Below, piece by piece: positions 55,672 through 63,938 of a stretch of DNA of 64,000 nucleotides. The notes beneath the pieces were generated by a model that had not been told where the DNA came from, made no database searches, and saw only the letters and a list, made by a program, of their open reading frames with translations. The number at the start of each line of letters is the position of its first letter. The first letter of the stretch is position 1. The stretch is from Alphaproteobacteria bacterium (GTDB taxonomy: Bacteria > Pseudomonadota > Alphaproteobacteria > UBA8366). A program made the translations under genes and the position numbers. The stretch lies in contig JAJFJD010000036.1 in assembly GCA_021774335.1 (NCBI GenBank), positions 43,875 through 107,874 of the forward strand. Reading direction: 5' to 3'.

Positions 55672-57117
55672 ATGGATTCTGTCGCCAACCCCGCTGAGTT
55701 GACGTCCGTGGATGATACGGACGCGGCGATGACGATTTCCGAGCGGCTTGCGTCCTTTACGACCGGATTCGCCTATCAGGACGTTCCCGAAGAAGTGCTG
55801 GAACGCGCGAAGTTGCACATTCTCGATTGTCTCGGGATTGGTCTCGCGTCGGCGACCTATAGGTTCGGGCATATCATGGCCAATGCGATGCAGGGGCTCG
55901 GCGGCGACGGTCCGTATCCGGTCATCGGCTTGCCGATGCGGTTGCCGCTGCGCGACGCGATCCATGTGAACGGCACCTTGGTGCATGGCCTCGACTTCGA
56001 CGATACCCATGGCGGCGGTGTCATCCACGCCTCGGCGAGTGCGGTTCCCACGGTGTTGGGTATGGCACAGGCGCATGGGGCAACCGGGAAGGGCGCGTTG
56101 GCGGCCTATTTGATCGCGGTGGAGACCGCATCGCGGATCGGCATGGCCGTAAACGGCAATTTCCATCGCGCGGGACATCACCCTACGGGCCTTGTCGGCG
56201 CCTTTGGATGCACGCTGGCCGCCGGGCGTCTCGCGGACCTCAGCGCGCCGCAGCTTGCTTTGGCGCAAGGCATCACGCTGAGCATGGCGAGCGGCAGCCT
56301 TGAATTTCTGTCGGACGGCGCGTGGACCAAGCGTCAACATCCCGGTTGGGCAGGCGTCTGTGGCGTGACCGCAGCGGCCATGGCAATGCAGGGTTTCGAG
56401 GGTCCGATGCAGGCCTACGAAGGCCGATATGGCCTGTTCAACCTGCATCTGGGGCAGCATATCGGCGCCACTGCCGACTATGACGCCGATATCGTCACGG
56501 CCGGGCTGGGCGAGACCTGGGAGTTGAAGAATGTTGCCTTCAAGCCGTATCCGGCATGCCATTTCAACCATGCCTTCGCCGACGCTGCGCTAACGCTTCA
56601 GAAAGAGCACAGCCTGTGGCCCGGTGAAATCGCCTCGATCGTGGCGCGGATTGGGGAGGGGCAGGTGCAGGTCGTCTGCGAACCCGAAGCCGACAAGCGC
56701 CGCCCGCGCAACGAATATGAAGCGCAATTCAGCGTGCACTACATCATCGCCGCCGCCTTGTCGCGCGGCCGCTTCACCCTGGACGAACTCGACCCCAGCG
56801 CGTTTAACGACCCCGCAATTCTCGAACTCTGCGATCGCGTGACCTATGAAGTGGACGAGCAGTCGAATTATCCCCGCTACTATTCCGGTGAAGTGACCGT
56901 ACGGACCAAGGATGGCCGCGAGTTTACCCATCGGGAAGATCACAATCGTGGCTCGGATGCCAATCCACTGTCCACCCTTGACCTTGAAGAGAAGTTCTTC
57001 GCGAATGCGACCCGCTGCGTCAGCAGGGATCGCGCGCAGCAGGTTCTCGACTTGGTGATGAAGTTGGACCGCGCGCAGGACCTGTCCGAATTGGGCGACG
57101 CGCTGACTGCCGGATAG
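55672..57117 (+). CDS. MmgE/PrpD family protein (third of three)
   Basis: The 481-residue product has the family order: LHILDCLGIGLASATYRFG, NGTLVHGLDFDDTHGGGVIHAS, FHRAGHHPTGLVGAFG, NVAFKPYPACHFNHAF and QFSVHYIIAAALSRG. The HTHGGG/His and Asp pocket residues are kept. ATG 55672 has GTGGAG upstream. It precedes a 4HBD/HpaB-family gene by 27 bp and is divergent from a CaiB-type transferase, so the three probably form one pathway for an acid or CoA ester. Confidence 0.92.
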   Translation: MDSVANPAELTSVDDTDAAMTISERLASFTTGFAYQDVPEEVLERAKLHILDCLGIGLASATYRFGHIMANAMQGLGGDGPYPVIGLPMRLPLRDAIHVNGTLVHGLDFDDTHGGGVIHASASAVPTVLGMAQAHGATGKGALAAYLIAVETASRIGMAVNGNFHRAGHHPTGLVGAFGCTLAAGRLADLSAPQLALAQGITLSMASGSLEFLSDGAWTKRQHPGWAGVCGVTAAAMAMQGFEGPMQAYEGRYGLFNLHLGQHIGATADYDADIVTAGLGETWELKNVAFKPYPACHFNHAFADAALTLQKEHSLWPGEIASIVARIGEGQVQVVCEPEADKRRPRNEYEAQFSVHYIIAAALSRGRFTLDELDPSAFNDPAILELCDRVTYEVDEQSNYPRYYSGEVTVRTKDGREFTHREDHNRGSDANPLSTLDLEEKFFANATRCVSRDRAQQVLDLVMKLDRAQDLSELGDALTAG

Positions 57118-57144
57118 ATTGGGAAAGGTTTAGGAGACGACGAA

Positions 57145-58716
57145 ATGCTGATGTCTGGCGCGGATTTTCGGGACTCGCTACGGCGCTACGATCCCACCGT
57201 ATTTGTTGATGGCCGGCGGGTGGAGTCGATTGCCGACGACCCGCAACTCGCGCCTGGGATTGCCGCGATCGGGGTGACCTACGATTTCGCGCGCCGCAGC
57301 GAGTATCAGGCGGTAATGACCGGCACCCAGCACACCAGTGGGAAACTGGTCAACCGGATGCTGCATATCAACCGCAGCACGCAGGATCTACTCAATAAGC
57401 TAGAGGCGGTGCGGCTGGTCTGCCGCGAAAGCGGCTGCGCGCAGCGCTATCTGACCCATGACGCGTTCAACGCGCTGTTCCAGGCGACGTCCCGGATCGA
57501 CGAGGATAAGGGAACCGACTATCACCAGCGTTTCGTGAATTACATGCACCAAGTGCAGGCGGACGACCTGACCTGCGGCGTGGCGATGACCGATGCGAAG
57601 GGCGACCGGTCGAAACGGCCGCATGCCCAGCCCAATCCCGACGTCTATGTGCGGATCAAGGAACGCCGCAAGGACGGTATCGTCATCAACGGCACGAAGG
57701 CCATTGTGACCGCCGCACCCTACGTGCATGAACTCCTGGTGATGCCGAGCCGGAACATGACCGAGGCCGATGCGGACTACGCCGTGTGCTGCGCCGTGCC
57801 GCTGGATGCGCCGGGCGTGACGATCGTGGCGCGGCCTGCGGGCCGACCCGGGGAGAGCGCAGCTAAGTTCAGCGCGCGCTACGGGCAGTCGACCGGCGTG
57901 GTGATGTTCGAGGATGTCTTCGTGCCGTGGGACCGGGTGTTCCTGGCGGGCGAGTGGGAGCATTCGCAATTCCTGACGACGACCTATGCGACCCATCACC
58001 GGCATAGCTGCATCGGCGCGCGGGCGGGCTTCGGCGACCTATTGATCGGCGCCGGGGTGCTGATGTGCGAAGCGAATGGGCTGGAGCCCGGCGCCACGCC
58101 GCATCTGCGCGACCGGCTGGTCGAGCTGATCAAGATCGTCGAAGGGTTCTTCGCGTGCGGCGTTGCGGCGTCGACCTATGGGCAGGGCGATCCGTCGGGC
58201 GCATTCCAGCCCGAGCCGGTTTTCTCGAATGTCGGCAAGCTGCTGCTATCGACCCAGATTTACGACATGCACCGGATTGGGCATGAGGTCTCCGGCGGAT
58301 TGATCGTGGCGCTGCCGGGCCCGGACGAGGATCACAACCCGGAAACCAGCGGCCGGCTGGCCGATATGCTGACCGCGCGGCCCGACGTTCCTTATGCGCA
58401 GCGCATGGAAGTCGCTCGTTTGATGGAGGATTTGACCGCATCGGGCGAGGCTGGCTGGTATTCCCTCATCAGCCTGCATGGCGGCGGGTCGCCGGAAGCG
58501 ATGAAGCGCGAAATCTACCGCAACTATCCGATCCAGGAACGGGTGGCCATGGTCGAAAAGCTGCTAGACCGCGGCGTTCTGGCCGGGGAAGACGGCAAGC
58601 CCGCGCGCAACAGGCAGCCTGGGCGCTGCTGCGTCGAAGGCTGCAGCCCGCCGGCGGTGCCGGAACCGGTCCGCGAATTACCCCCGGCGCAGGCAAAGCC
58701 CGACGCGGCGGAGTAG
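57145..58716 (+). CDS. 4-hydroxybutyryl-CoA dehydratase/HpaB family flavoenzyme
   Basis: The 523-residue product belongs to the 4-hydroxyphenylacetate 3-hydroxylase / 4-hydroxybutyryl-CoA dehydratase family: GVAMTDAKGDRSKRPHAQ, GTKAIVTAAPYVHELLVMPS and RFEDVFVPWDRVF-like VMFEDVFVPWDRVFL. The dehydratase ties a [4Fe-4S] cluster with three Cys and one His. Here C98 and H285 match, but the other two Cys positions read Tyr102 and Ala292, so the cluster is doubtful. A flavin monooxygenase or a cluster-free isomerase is possible. The last ~23 residues (from about VPEPVRELPP) are encoded by an IS6-family fragment, and the original C-terminus is lost or replaced. Confidence 0.85.
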   Translation: MLMSGADFRDSLRRYDPTVFVDGRRVESIADDPQLAPGIAAIGVTYDFARRSEYQAVMTGTQHTSGKLVNRMLHINRSTQDLLNKLEAVRLVCRESGCAQRYLTHDAFNALFQATSRIDEDKGTDYHQRFVNYMHQVQADDLTCGVAMTDAKGDRSKRPHAQPNPDVYVRIKERRKDGIVINGTKAIVTAAPYVHELLVMPSRNMTEADADYAVCCAVPLDAPGVTIVARPAGRPGESAAKFSARYGQSTGVVMFEDVFVPWDRVFLAGEWEHSQFLTTTYATHHRHSCIGARAGFGDLLIGAGVLMCEANGLEPGATPHLRDRLVELIKIVEGFFACGVAASTYGQGDPSGAFQPEPVFSNVGKLLLSTQIYDMHRIGHEVSGGLIVALPGPDEDHNPETSGRLADMLTARPDVPYAQRMEVARLMEDLTASGEAGWYSLISLHGGGSPEAMKREIYRNYPIQERVAMVEKLLDRGVLAGEDGKPARNRQPGRCCVEGCSPPAVPEPVRELPPAQAKPDAAE

Positions 58717-58933
58717 GGCGCACAATCCTCGACCGTCTTGTTTGAGACATGGATGCCACGCTCTGCCAGCAATTCTTCGACGTCGCGGAACGACAGCGTG
58801 AACCGGGCATAGAGCCAGATCGTGTGTTGGATGATTTCGGGCGGAGAGCGATGTCGCTTGAAGGATATCGGTGTCATTCGGCGACGGTCGCGACACCTGA
58901 TCGTCTCGGCCATCCACTTAACGTGTCATTACC
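58653..58933 (-). mobile_element. IS6-family transposase fragment A (left end and N-terminal part)
   Basis: Read on the minus strand this gives FKRHRSPPEIIQHTIWLYAR and FTLSFRDVEELLAERGIHVS, the N-terminus of IS6/IS26-type transposases, without a catalytic DDE core. Its left end has TTAACGTGTCATTACC (58918-58933), matching the ends of the other two fragments. The inner part (58653-58740) is ~94 % like 63087-63174 by eye. It overlaps the 3' end of the HpaB-like gene. Confidence 0.8.
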
Positions 58934-59015
58934 CGTACCAGATATTCGAATGCTGAAAACGCGGCGTGTACATCCTCGCCTGTAGAGGCAAAAATTCACT
59001 TTTCTCTATTATCGG

Positions 59016-60056
59016 TTATCCCTCGAACAGCGTTCGAATATCGACGCTTGATTTTTTGCCGATTCGGTCGAAACTTTCCTCAAGCCAGCGGCTTGCGGCT
59101 TCGCGGCCGATGTCGCGCAGATGGATCAGAAATTCCCATTCAGCGTTGAGTTTGCTGGAGGCTGAGAGCGCCAACATTTCCTCGCCGGCTTCGATCCGGT
59201 GCAGGAGGACTTCTTTGTAATGAGACGGGTCCAGCTTGCCTTCGTCGATCAGCCTCGCGACAAACTCGATCGCGCGCAACTCCTTCAAGAGCGAACTGTT
59301 GAATGCGATCTCGTTCACGCGGTTGAGGATTTCGCGCGCCGTCCGCGGCGTCGTTTTGCGCTCGATCGGATTGATCTGAACCAGGATCACGTCGCTGGAG
59401 GCGCAGGAGTCGAAGAAGGGGAACAGAGCCGGATTACCCATATAACCACCGTCCCAATATGGCACGCCGTCGATCTCTACTGCCTGAAACATCAAGGGCA
59501 AGCATGCCGACGCCATGACCACGTCCGCCGTAATCTCGCGGCAGGTGAAGACCTTTACGCGCCCCGTGTGGACGTTAGTCGCGGAAACGAACAGTTTTAA
59601 TTTGTCGCAAGCAGCCATCCGGTCGAAATCGATCTGAGCTTCGATGAGGTCCCGAAGCGGATTTTGATTGAGTGGATTCAGTTCGTAAGGGGAAGCCAGC
59701 CGCGTCAGGTGATCGAAGAACAGATAGCCCGGCGAGTTTTCTAGGCTCCAGTCGCCCATGGCCACGTTGAGGAGCGACCGCTGGATTGGGCTCTTCGCAC
59801 CTTCTTGGCTCACCGCTTGCCAAAAATCCTCCAGCGCTTGGCGCGCGCCGTCCGGTCCGCCCTTCATGATGCCATCGGCGACGACGACCGCGTTCATGGC
59901 TCCGGCGCTGGTCCCGCTGATGGCTTCGAAGCTGATTCGGCCGTCTTCCAGAAGACGATCGAGGACGCCCCAGGTGAAGGCGCCATGCGCACCGCCGCCC
60001 TGTAGAGCAACGTTGACCAATTTCGGTGACTTGTTGACGGCTACCTTGGCGCTCAT
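59016..60056 (-). CDS. Patatin-like phospholipase
   Basis: The 346-residue product has the patatin fold: VALQGGGAHGAFTWGVL (oxyanion loop), GTSAGAMNAV with the nucleophile Ser in GxSxG, and the catalytic Asp in YWDGGYMGNPA. It hydrolyses acyl esters of membrane lipids or storage polymers and should be cytoplasmic or peripheral at the membrane. ATG 60056 overlaps the bdhA stop (ATGA), so it is coupled to 3-hydroxybutyrate dehydrogenase. Together with the truncated acetoacetate decarboxylase gene upstream this suggests a former ketone-body or polyhydroxybutyrate turnover operon. Confidence 0.88.
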   Translation of the reverse strand: MSAKVAVNKSPKLVNVALQGGGAHGAFTWGVLDRLLEDGRISFEAISGTSAGAMNAVVVADGIMKGGPDGARQALEDFWQAVSQEGAKSPIQRSLLNVAMGDWSLENSPGYLFFDHLTRLASPYELNPLNQNPLRDLIEAQIDFDRMAACDKLKLFVSATNVHTGRVKVFTCREITADVVMASACLPLMFQAVEIDGVPYWDGGYMGNPALFPFFDSCASSDVILVQINPIERKTTPRTAREILNRVNEIAFNSSLLKELRAIEFVARLIDEGKLDPSHYKEVLLHRIEAGEEMLALSASSKLNAEWEFLIHLRDIGREAASRWLEESFDRIGKKSSVDIRTLFEG

Positions 60057-60838
60057 TGTGCTGTCCACCCGCCGTCGACCGGCAGGATCGTTCCGGTGAT
60101 CGAGGCTGCCGAATCGCCACACAAGAAAACGGCCAAATCCCCGAGTTGTTCGACCGTCACAAATTGCTTGGTCGGCTGCGCGGCCAGCAGGACATCGCGC
60201 TTGACCTCCTCCTCCGTGATACCGCGCGCCTTTGCCGTGTCGGGAATCTGGGCTTCCACAAGCGGCGTGAGAACATAGCCGGGCGCGATTGCGTTGACGG
60301 TAATGCCATGTTCGGCGACCTCCAGAGCCACGGTCTTCGTCAAGCCCGCGATGCCATGCTTTGCCGCCACATAGGCGGACTTGAATGGCGACGCGACCAG
60401 GGCATGCGCTGAGGCGATGTTGATAATCCGGCCGAAGTGATGCTCCTTCATGTCCGGGATCACTGCGCGTATGCCATGGAAGGCGGAGGACAGGTTGATC
60501 GCGATGATCGCGTCCCATTTCTCCGGCGGAAAGGTCTCGATCGGTTCGACATGCTGAATTCCCGCGTTGTTGACGAGAATTTCGACTGCACCGAACGTCT
60601 CCCGCGCGGTCTCGATCATGAAGGCGATCGCGGGCGGGTCCGTCATGTCAGCCGACGAGTACAATACTTTCACGTCGTATTCGGTTTCCAGCCGGGACCG
60701 TTCCGCCTCGATTTCCTCGGCATCGCCAAATCCGTTCATCATTACATTGCAGCCGGCCTGGGCGAGCGCCTCCGCTATCCCAAGGCCGATGCCGCTCGTC
60801 GAGCCGGTCACGATCGCATTCTTTCCACGCAACATCAT
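60053..60838 (-). CDS. bdhA: 3-Hydroxybutyrate dehydrogenase
   Basis: The 261-residue product is a classical SDR with VTGSTSGIGLGIAEALA (NAD), NNAGIQHVEPIETFP, the catalytic Ser and Tyr-Lys in IASAHALVASPFKSAYVAAKHG, and DGGWTAQ at the end. NNAGIQHV and SAHGLVAS-like SAHALVAS are typical of D-3-hydroxybutyrate dehydrogenase. It oxidises 3-hydroxybutyrate to acetoacetate with NAD+. It overlaps the patatin gene by 4 bp and lies 27 bp after the stop of the acetoacetate decarboxylase remnant. Confidence 0.93.
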   Translation of the reverse strand: MMLRGKNAIVTGSTSGIGLGIAEALAQAGCNVMMNGFGDAEEIEAERSRLETEYDVKVLYSSADMTDPPAIAFMIETARETFGAVEILVNNAGIQHVEPIETFPPEKWDAIIAINLSSAFHGIRAVIPDMKEHHFGRIINIASAHALVASPFKSAYVAAKHGIAGLTKTVALEVAEHGITVNAIAPGYVLTPLVEAQIPDTAKARGITEEEVKRDVLLAAQPTKQFVTVEQLGDLAVFLCGDSAASITGTILPVDGGWTAQ

Positions 60839-60865
60839 TCAATATTCCTTTGTGTTTAAATCTGG

Positions 60866-60958
60866 TTAGGCGAGGTAATCGTGCACGACCTGGCCGTACG
60901 GCAGCGTCAGGTCGGCGATAAATTGAAGCCCGCCGATCATCTTGCGCACCGGGAAATC
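60866..60958 (-). pseudogene. Acetoacetate decarboxylase gene remnant (last 30 codons)
   Basis: Thirty codons ending at a TAA encode FPVRKMIGGLQFIADLTLPYG, then QVVHDYLA. This matches the C-terminus of acetoacetate decarboxylases (LPVxxVVSxxHIxADLTLPxGxVxHDYL) as I know them. The rest of the gene has been replaced by IS6-family sequence, so no active enzyme can be made. The position directly upstream of bdhA supports the assignment, since the two reactions are consecutive in acetone/ketone-body metabolism. Confidence 0.7.
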
Positions 60959-61163
60959 CGCTACCGTCTCGTTTGAGACATCGATGCCACGCTCTGCCAA
61001 CAATTCCTCGACATCGCGGAACGATAGCGTGAACCGGCATAGAGCCAGATCGTGTGTTGGATAATTACGGGCGGAAACCGATGTTGCTTGAAGGATATCG
61101 GTGTCATTCGGCGACGGTAACGACACCGGACCGTCTCGCCCAATCACTTAACGTATCAATGCC
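60959..61163 (-). mobile_element. IS6-family transposase fragment B (left end and N-terminal part)
   Basis: On the minus strand it reads FKQHRFPPVIIQHTIWLYA, then LSFRDVEELLAERGIDVS, closely similar to fragment A, with a frameshift between the two blocks. The outer end TTAACGTATCAATGCC (61148-61163) is the same terminal repeat with one change. The fragment stops abruptly after VSNETVA at the acetoacetate decarboxylase remnant. Confidence 0.78.
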
Positions 61164-61581
61164 GTGTCATTTGTCATTGAAGTTTTTCATTTAATCGCCA
61201 TCTATTAGAAGAAGCGGCCAAAGAGACAACGCATTAAAATCGACCGCAATTGCTCTTGGGTTGCTGGCTCTCAGGGAGAACAATCGTGTTCGGATCCCAA
61301 GGTGGCGAAAGCGCCGACGTCGCGTGCGCAAAAATAGCCACGTGAAGGATAGCCAATAATATTGGTTTTTTATCGGTTGCGATTTCCCGTCGACCAAGAC
61401 CAATAGCCAAGTCTACGTGAAAGTAAAAAATAACTCCCGCGCTTCATAGAAGTGGTGAAGCGCGTGACGCGATGATGCGCAGTGCGGACTATTAGACTTT
61501 CGTTGTCGCTGGCCGGCTCGATTGTCGGGCCGGCCGATACATCGGCTAATTACAAATAGCTGATCCTCCAGGGGAAATAAG
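61164..61581. other. 418-bp gene-free region with hairpins
   Basis: I find no supported gene. It is more AT-rich than the neighbourhood. A perfect 9-bp inverted repeat CGCGCTTCA / TGAAGCGCG (61438-61446, 61456-61464) and a 7-bp GGCCGGC/GCCGGCC pair near 61512-61540 could form RNA structure, for example in a small RNA or a leader before the gene at 61582. Confidence 0.4.
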
Positions 61582-62154
61582 ATGGTTCTGCGGTCCGAAT
61601 TTTCGCTTGGTCATTCCGAGTTCAATGAGTTTCTGTATGCATTCGTGGGCGAAGAGAAAAGCGGAATACGGCTCACCGTCCTTTCCGCTCTGGCGCGGAT
61701 TGGCCTTGATCCGTGGCGAGAGGCCGCTCGCTTAGCGGATCTGCCAAGGGAAGCGGCAACGCGGGCGCTGGCAGCCATCGTCCAGACGTTGCCCGAAGGG
61801 GATTGGGAATCGTCCGACTCGTGGGCAATCGCCAATCGCTTGGTGCATAGCTTGCCCAGTCGCGGGTCAACGGCGGCCGGGTCGCCGCAGGAAACGTCCG
61901 TCAATGATAAGCGGCTTAAGTTCCGAGTGCCAAAATGGCTGTTTTGGGTCGCTTTGGCCGCCGCTGCGTATTTTGCCCTGTCAGGTTTGGGTGTCGACCA
62001 GCTTTCCCAGTCGGATCGAAGCGACGCTACGTCTCAAACCGAGAACGCTGCTGCCGTTGCAATGGTTGTCGGCGGCCAGCCTGTCCGGAGCGGGCACGTT
62101 CTGACGGCCTCTTTCCGCTTTCCGATGCAGTTTGCGGACGCCTCTGTAGGCTGA
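61582..62154 (+). CDS. Conserved hypothetical protein with one membrane helix
   Basis: The 190-residue product has an N-terminal soluble part with SEFNEFLYAFVGEEKSGIRL and IGLDPWREAARLADLPREAA, a pattern I know from uncharacterised alphaproteobacterial proteins. A single membrane helix follows near residues 122-138 (WLFWVALAAAAYFALSG), and the rest is a variable tail. ATG 61582 has AGGGGAAA upstream. The function is unknown. The tail reaching 62154 may be altered in frame relative to relatives, since it lacks regular structure. Confidence 0.7.
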   Translation: MVLRSEFSLGHSEFNEFLYAFVGEEKSGIRLTVLSALARIGLDPWREAARLADLPREAATRALAAIVQTLPEGDWESSDSWAIANRLVHSLPSRGSTAAGSPQETSVNDKRLKFRVPKWLFWVALAAAAYFALSGLGVDQLSQSDRSDATSQTENAAAVAMVVGGQPVRSGHVLTASFRFPMQFADASVG

Positions 62155-62377
62155 CCGGTAAGATCGATAGGAAAAACAAGATGCCGATCAGGATTACGGC
62201 GACTTCGGTTTCCATTCGGATTTGCACATTCGTGAGACGCCTCAAGGGAAGCCGGCATTTTCAATAAGCCCGCAAACGTTGATGGCAATGATAGTACTCG
62301 GCCAGCTCTTGGATTGTTGGTCCTGTTTGAATGCGAGAGCCTGGCCTGTTTTGGTCGTCACGTGGAAGAAAATACTC

Positions 62378-62893
62378 ATGCTTGAGTTGTTATGGTGGCT
62401 CCTTTTGGAGATTCCGCTATTTATTGTGACCGCCATCGCGACGCATTTGGTGATGTCCTTCGGACAGACGCTGATGCACTACAAGCTCGGCCACCGCCCG
62501 ATAGGCGGCAAGCTGTTCCGTAACCACATCAACTTTCATCATACCTATTATTCAAAAAATCACCTCGTCTCGACGACCTACCTCGGCGAAGAAGGCAATA
62601 ATACGCCCTTCTTCCTTATTCCCATCGGTCTCGTGGTGGCGATTACATATTTCGTAATGCCGATCGATCTCTTCGTCGTTCAGATGGTCGCATGTGCGGC
62701 ATCGTTCTATGCGCATGTATTCTTTGACAAGGAATTTCACGTGGCGGGGTCGCGGCTTCTGCGCTTTGCATGGTTCAGGCGCAAACAGGAACAGCATTTC
62801 GTCCACCACCTACATGCCAACTGCAATTTCGCGGTGATTCATTTCTTCTGGGACAGAGTTCTCGGCACTTACAGAAGTCCGGATGCAGGATGA
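62378..62893 (+). CDS. Fatty acid hydroxylase/sterol desaturase superfamily protein
   Basis: This 171-residue membrane protein has the His-box pattern of the superfamily: LMHYKLGHRPIGG, NHINFHHTYY and the long last box EQHFVHHLHANCNFAVIHFF, followed by WDRVLGTYR. The His clusters bind two irons for hydroxylation or desaturation of lipids. About four hydrophobic segments are present. ATG 62378 has GGAAG nine bases upstream; in-frame codons at 62282 or 62222 would add a segment without family features. It stands alone between a conserved hypothetical gene and an IS fragment. Confidence 0.8.
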   Translation: MLELLWWLLLEIPLFIVTAIATHLVMSFGQTLMHYKLGHRPIGGKLFRNHINFHHTYYSKNHLVSTTYLGEEGNNTPFFLIPIGLVVAITYFVMPIDLFVVQMVACAASFYAHVFFDKEFHVAGSRLLRFAWFRRKQEQHFVHHLHANCNFAVIHFFWDRVLGTYRSPDAG

Positions 62894-62924
62894 ACGCAAT
62901 TCCTCAATCTTATGGTTCCGGTTG

Positions 62925-63174
62925 GGCATTGACACGTTAACTGCTGCGGTCGGCCGCAATGCGCCGCACCGCGGATCAGATTGCAAGGCAGCTTTGCCGC
63001 CAGACGACAAAAGTCTCGGCCCGGAACATTTTGAAGATGCGGCACGGCAAGAGGCGGCGTTGGACATAGAAGGCGTTCTGGACGGCGGCGGTGCCGGAAC
63101 CGGTCCGCGATTTACCCCCGGCGCAGGCAAAGCCCGACGCGGCGGAGCAGGGCACACAATCCCCGACCGTTTTG
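62925..63174 (-). mobile_element. IS6-family transposase fragment C (right end, internally deleted)
   Basis: On the minus strand it reads CVPCSAASGFACAGGKSRTG joined to YVQRRLLPCRIFKMFRAETF, then VVWRQ. The latter is the C-terminus of IS6-type transposases (xxYNxFxVQRHLxxRxxxxxFRAEAxxxWR). The DDE core between them is absent. The right end is GGCATTGACACGTTAA (62925-62940), the inverse of the left ends in fragments A and B. Part of it (63087-63174) repeats 58653-58740. Confidence 0.75.
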
Positions 63175-63690
63175 ATCGCCAACCTGCGCGTGAATCGACT
63201 TTTCAGTTGAATGAAATCGGAATGCCCGCCCCTGAGGGAACAGCGGATATTGATCATTCACGCGGCGACGTCCGCAAGGAGCCAAGAGCGGCGATTTGCC
63301 TTTGGCACGGTTATCGGGATGGCATATCCGAACCGGCGAAGCGTCCGCGGCCGACCCTTGAGAGACGACCTGTTAACGCCATTCTGTTCCCGCTCGTCGC
63401 GCTGGTCAGTGGAACGAGCGGCACCTGGCTGCTGGTAGCGGATTTCCCCGCTTCGCTGCACGCCGCACTACATGCCGGAGGTGCGCTATCCTCGCCGTGC
63501 ATGGTGTGCCATTGAATTCTCGGGGACAGACCCCACCTATACCGTATGCGTATTGCATTCGTTGTGTGTTATCTAAACAGCCGGTCCGCCGATTAGCTTA
63601 GTTATACCCTGACAATGTGAGCGTTATACTAACTGCGCCGTCATATTGTGTGAGGCGTTAAATCAAGCAGTTTGTTAGAGGAAATTAAGC
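63175..63690. other. 516-bp region without supported gene upstream of the cold-shock gene
   Basis: Short open frames exist on both strands, but none has a ribosome site, family motif or usual codon pattern. The sequence around 63515-63535 contains GGGGACAGACCCC. The last ~150 bp are AT-rich and contain TTATAC twice (63602 and 63623), and probably hold the cspA-type promoter and leader. Confidence 0.4.
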
Positions 63691-63900
63691 ATGGCTACTG
63701 GTACTGTGAAATGGTTCAACACGGCCAAAGGGTTCGGATTTATCGAGCCGGAAGACGGATCTAATGACGCGTTCGTCCACATTTCGGCCGTTGAGCGCGC
63801 CGGACTGAGCACGCTTGCCGAAGGGCAGAAGGTCACCTATGAGCTTCAGCCTGGACAGAACGGCAAATCGTCCGCCGAGAACCTCTCCGTCGACGACTAA
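63691..63900 (+). CDS. Cold-shock protein (CspA family)
   Basis: The 69-residue product is a single cold-shock domain: [20 protein letters not shown] with RNP1 (KGFGFI) and [13 protein letters not shown] with RNP2 (FVH). It binds single-stranded nucleic acid and acts as an RNA chaperone. ATG 63691 has GAGGAAA upstream. A long AT-rich leader precedes it, as in thermally regulated csp genes, and a strong hairpin follows the stop. Confidence 0.95.
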   Translation: MATGTVKWFNTAKGFGFIEPEDGSNDAFVHISAVERAGLSTLAEGQKVTYELQPGQNGKSSAENLSVDD

Positions 63901-63912
63901 CCACGTCAGGCA

Positions 63913-63938
63913 CCGCCTCCGACGCTGGTCGGGGGCGG
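63913..63938 (+). terminator. Strong hairpin after the cold-shock gene
   Basis: CCGCCTCCGAC - GCTG - GTCGGGGGCGG forms an 11-bp stem with a single G-U pair, 12 bp after the stop. No clear T-run follows, so it may need Rho or act as a 3' barrier, but its strength and position fit a terminator. Confidence 0.6.

Noticed and set aside
61191..61403. 70-codon minus frame in the gene-free stretch
   Set aside because: No ribosome site or similarity that I recognise; base composition is unlike the neighbouring genes.
63211..63502. Short frames on both strands before the cold-shock gene
   Set aside because: No start context or family motif; both strands are open by GC composition.
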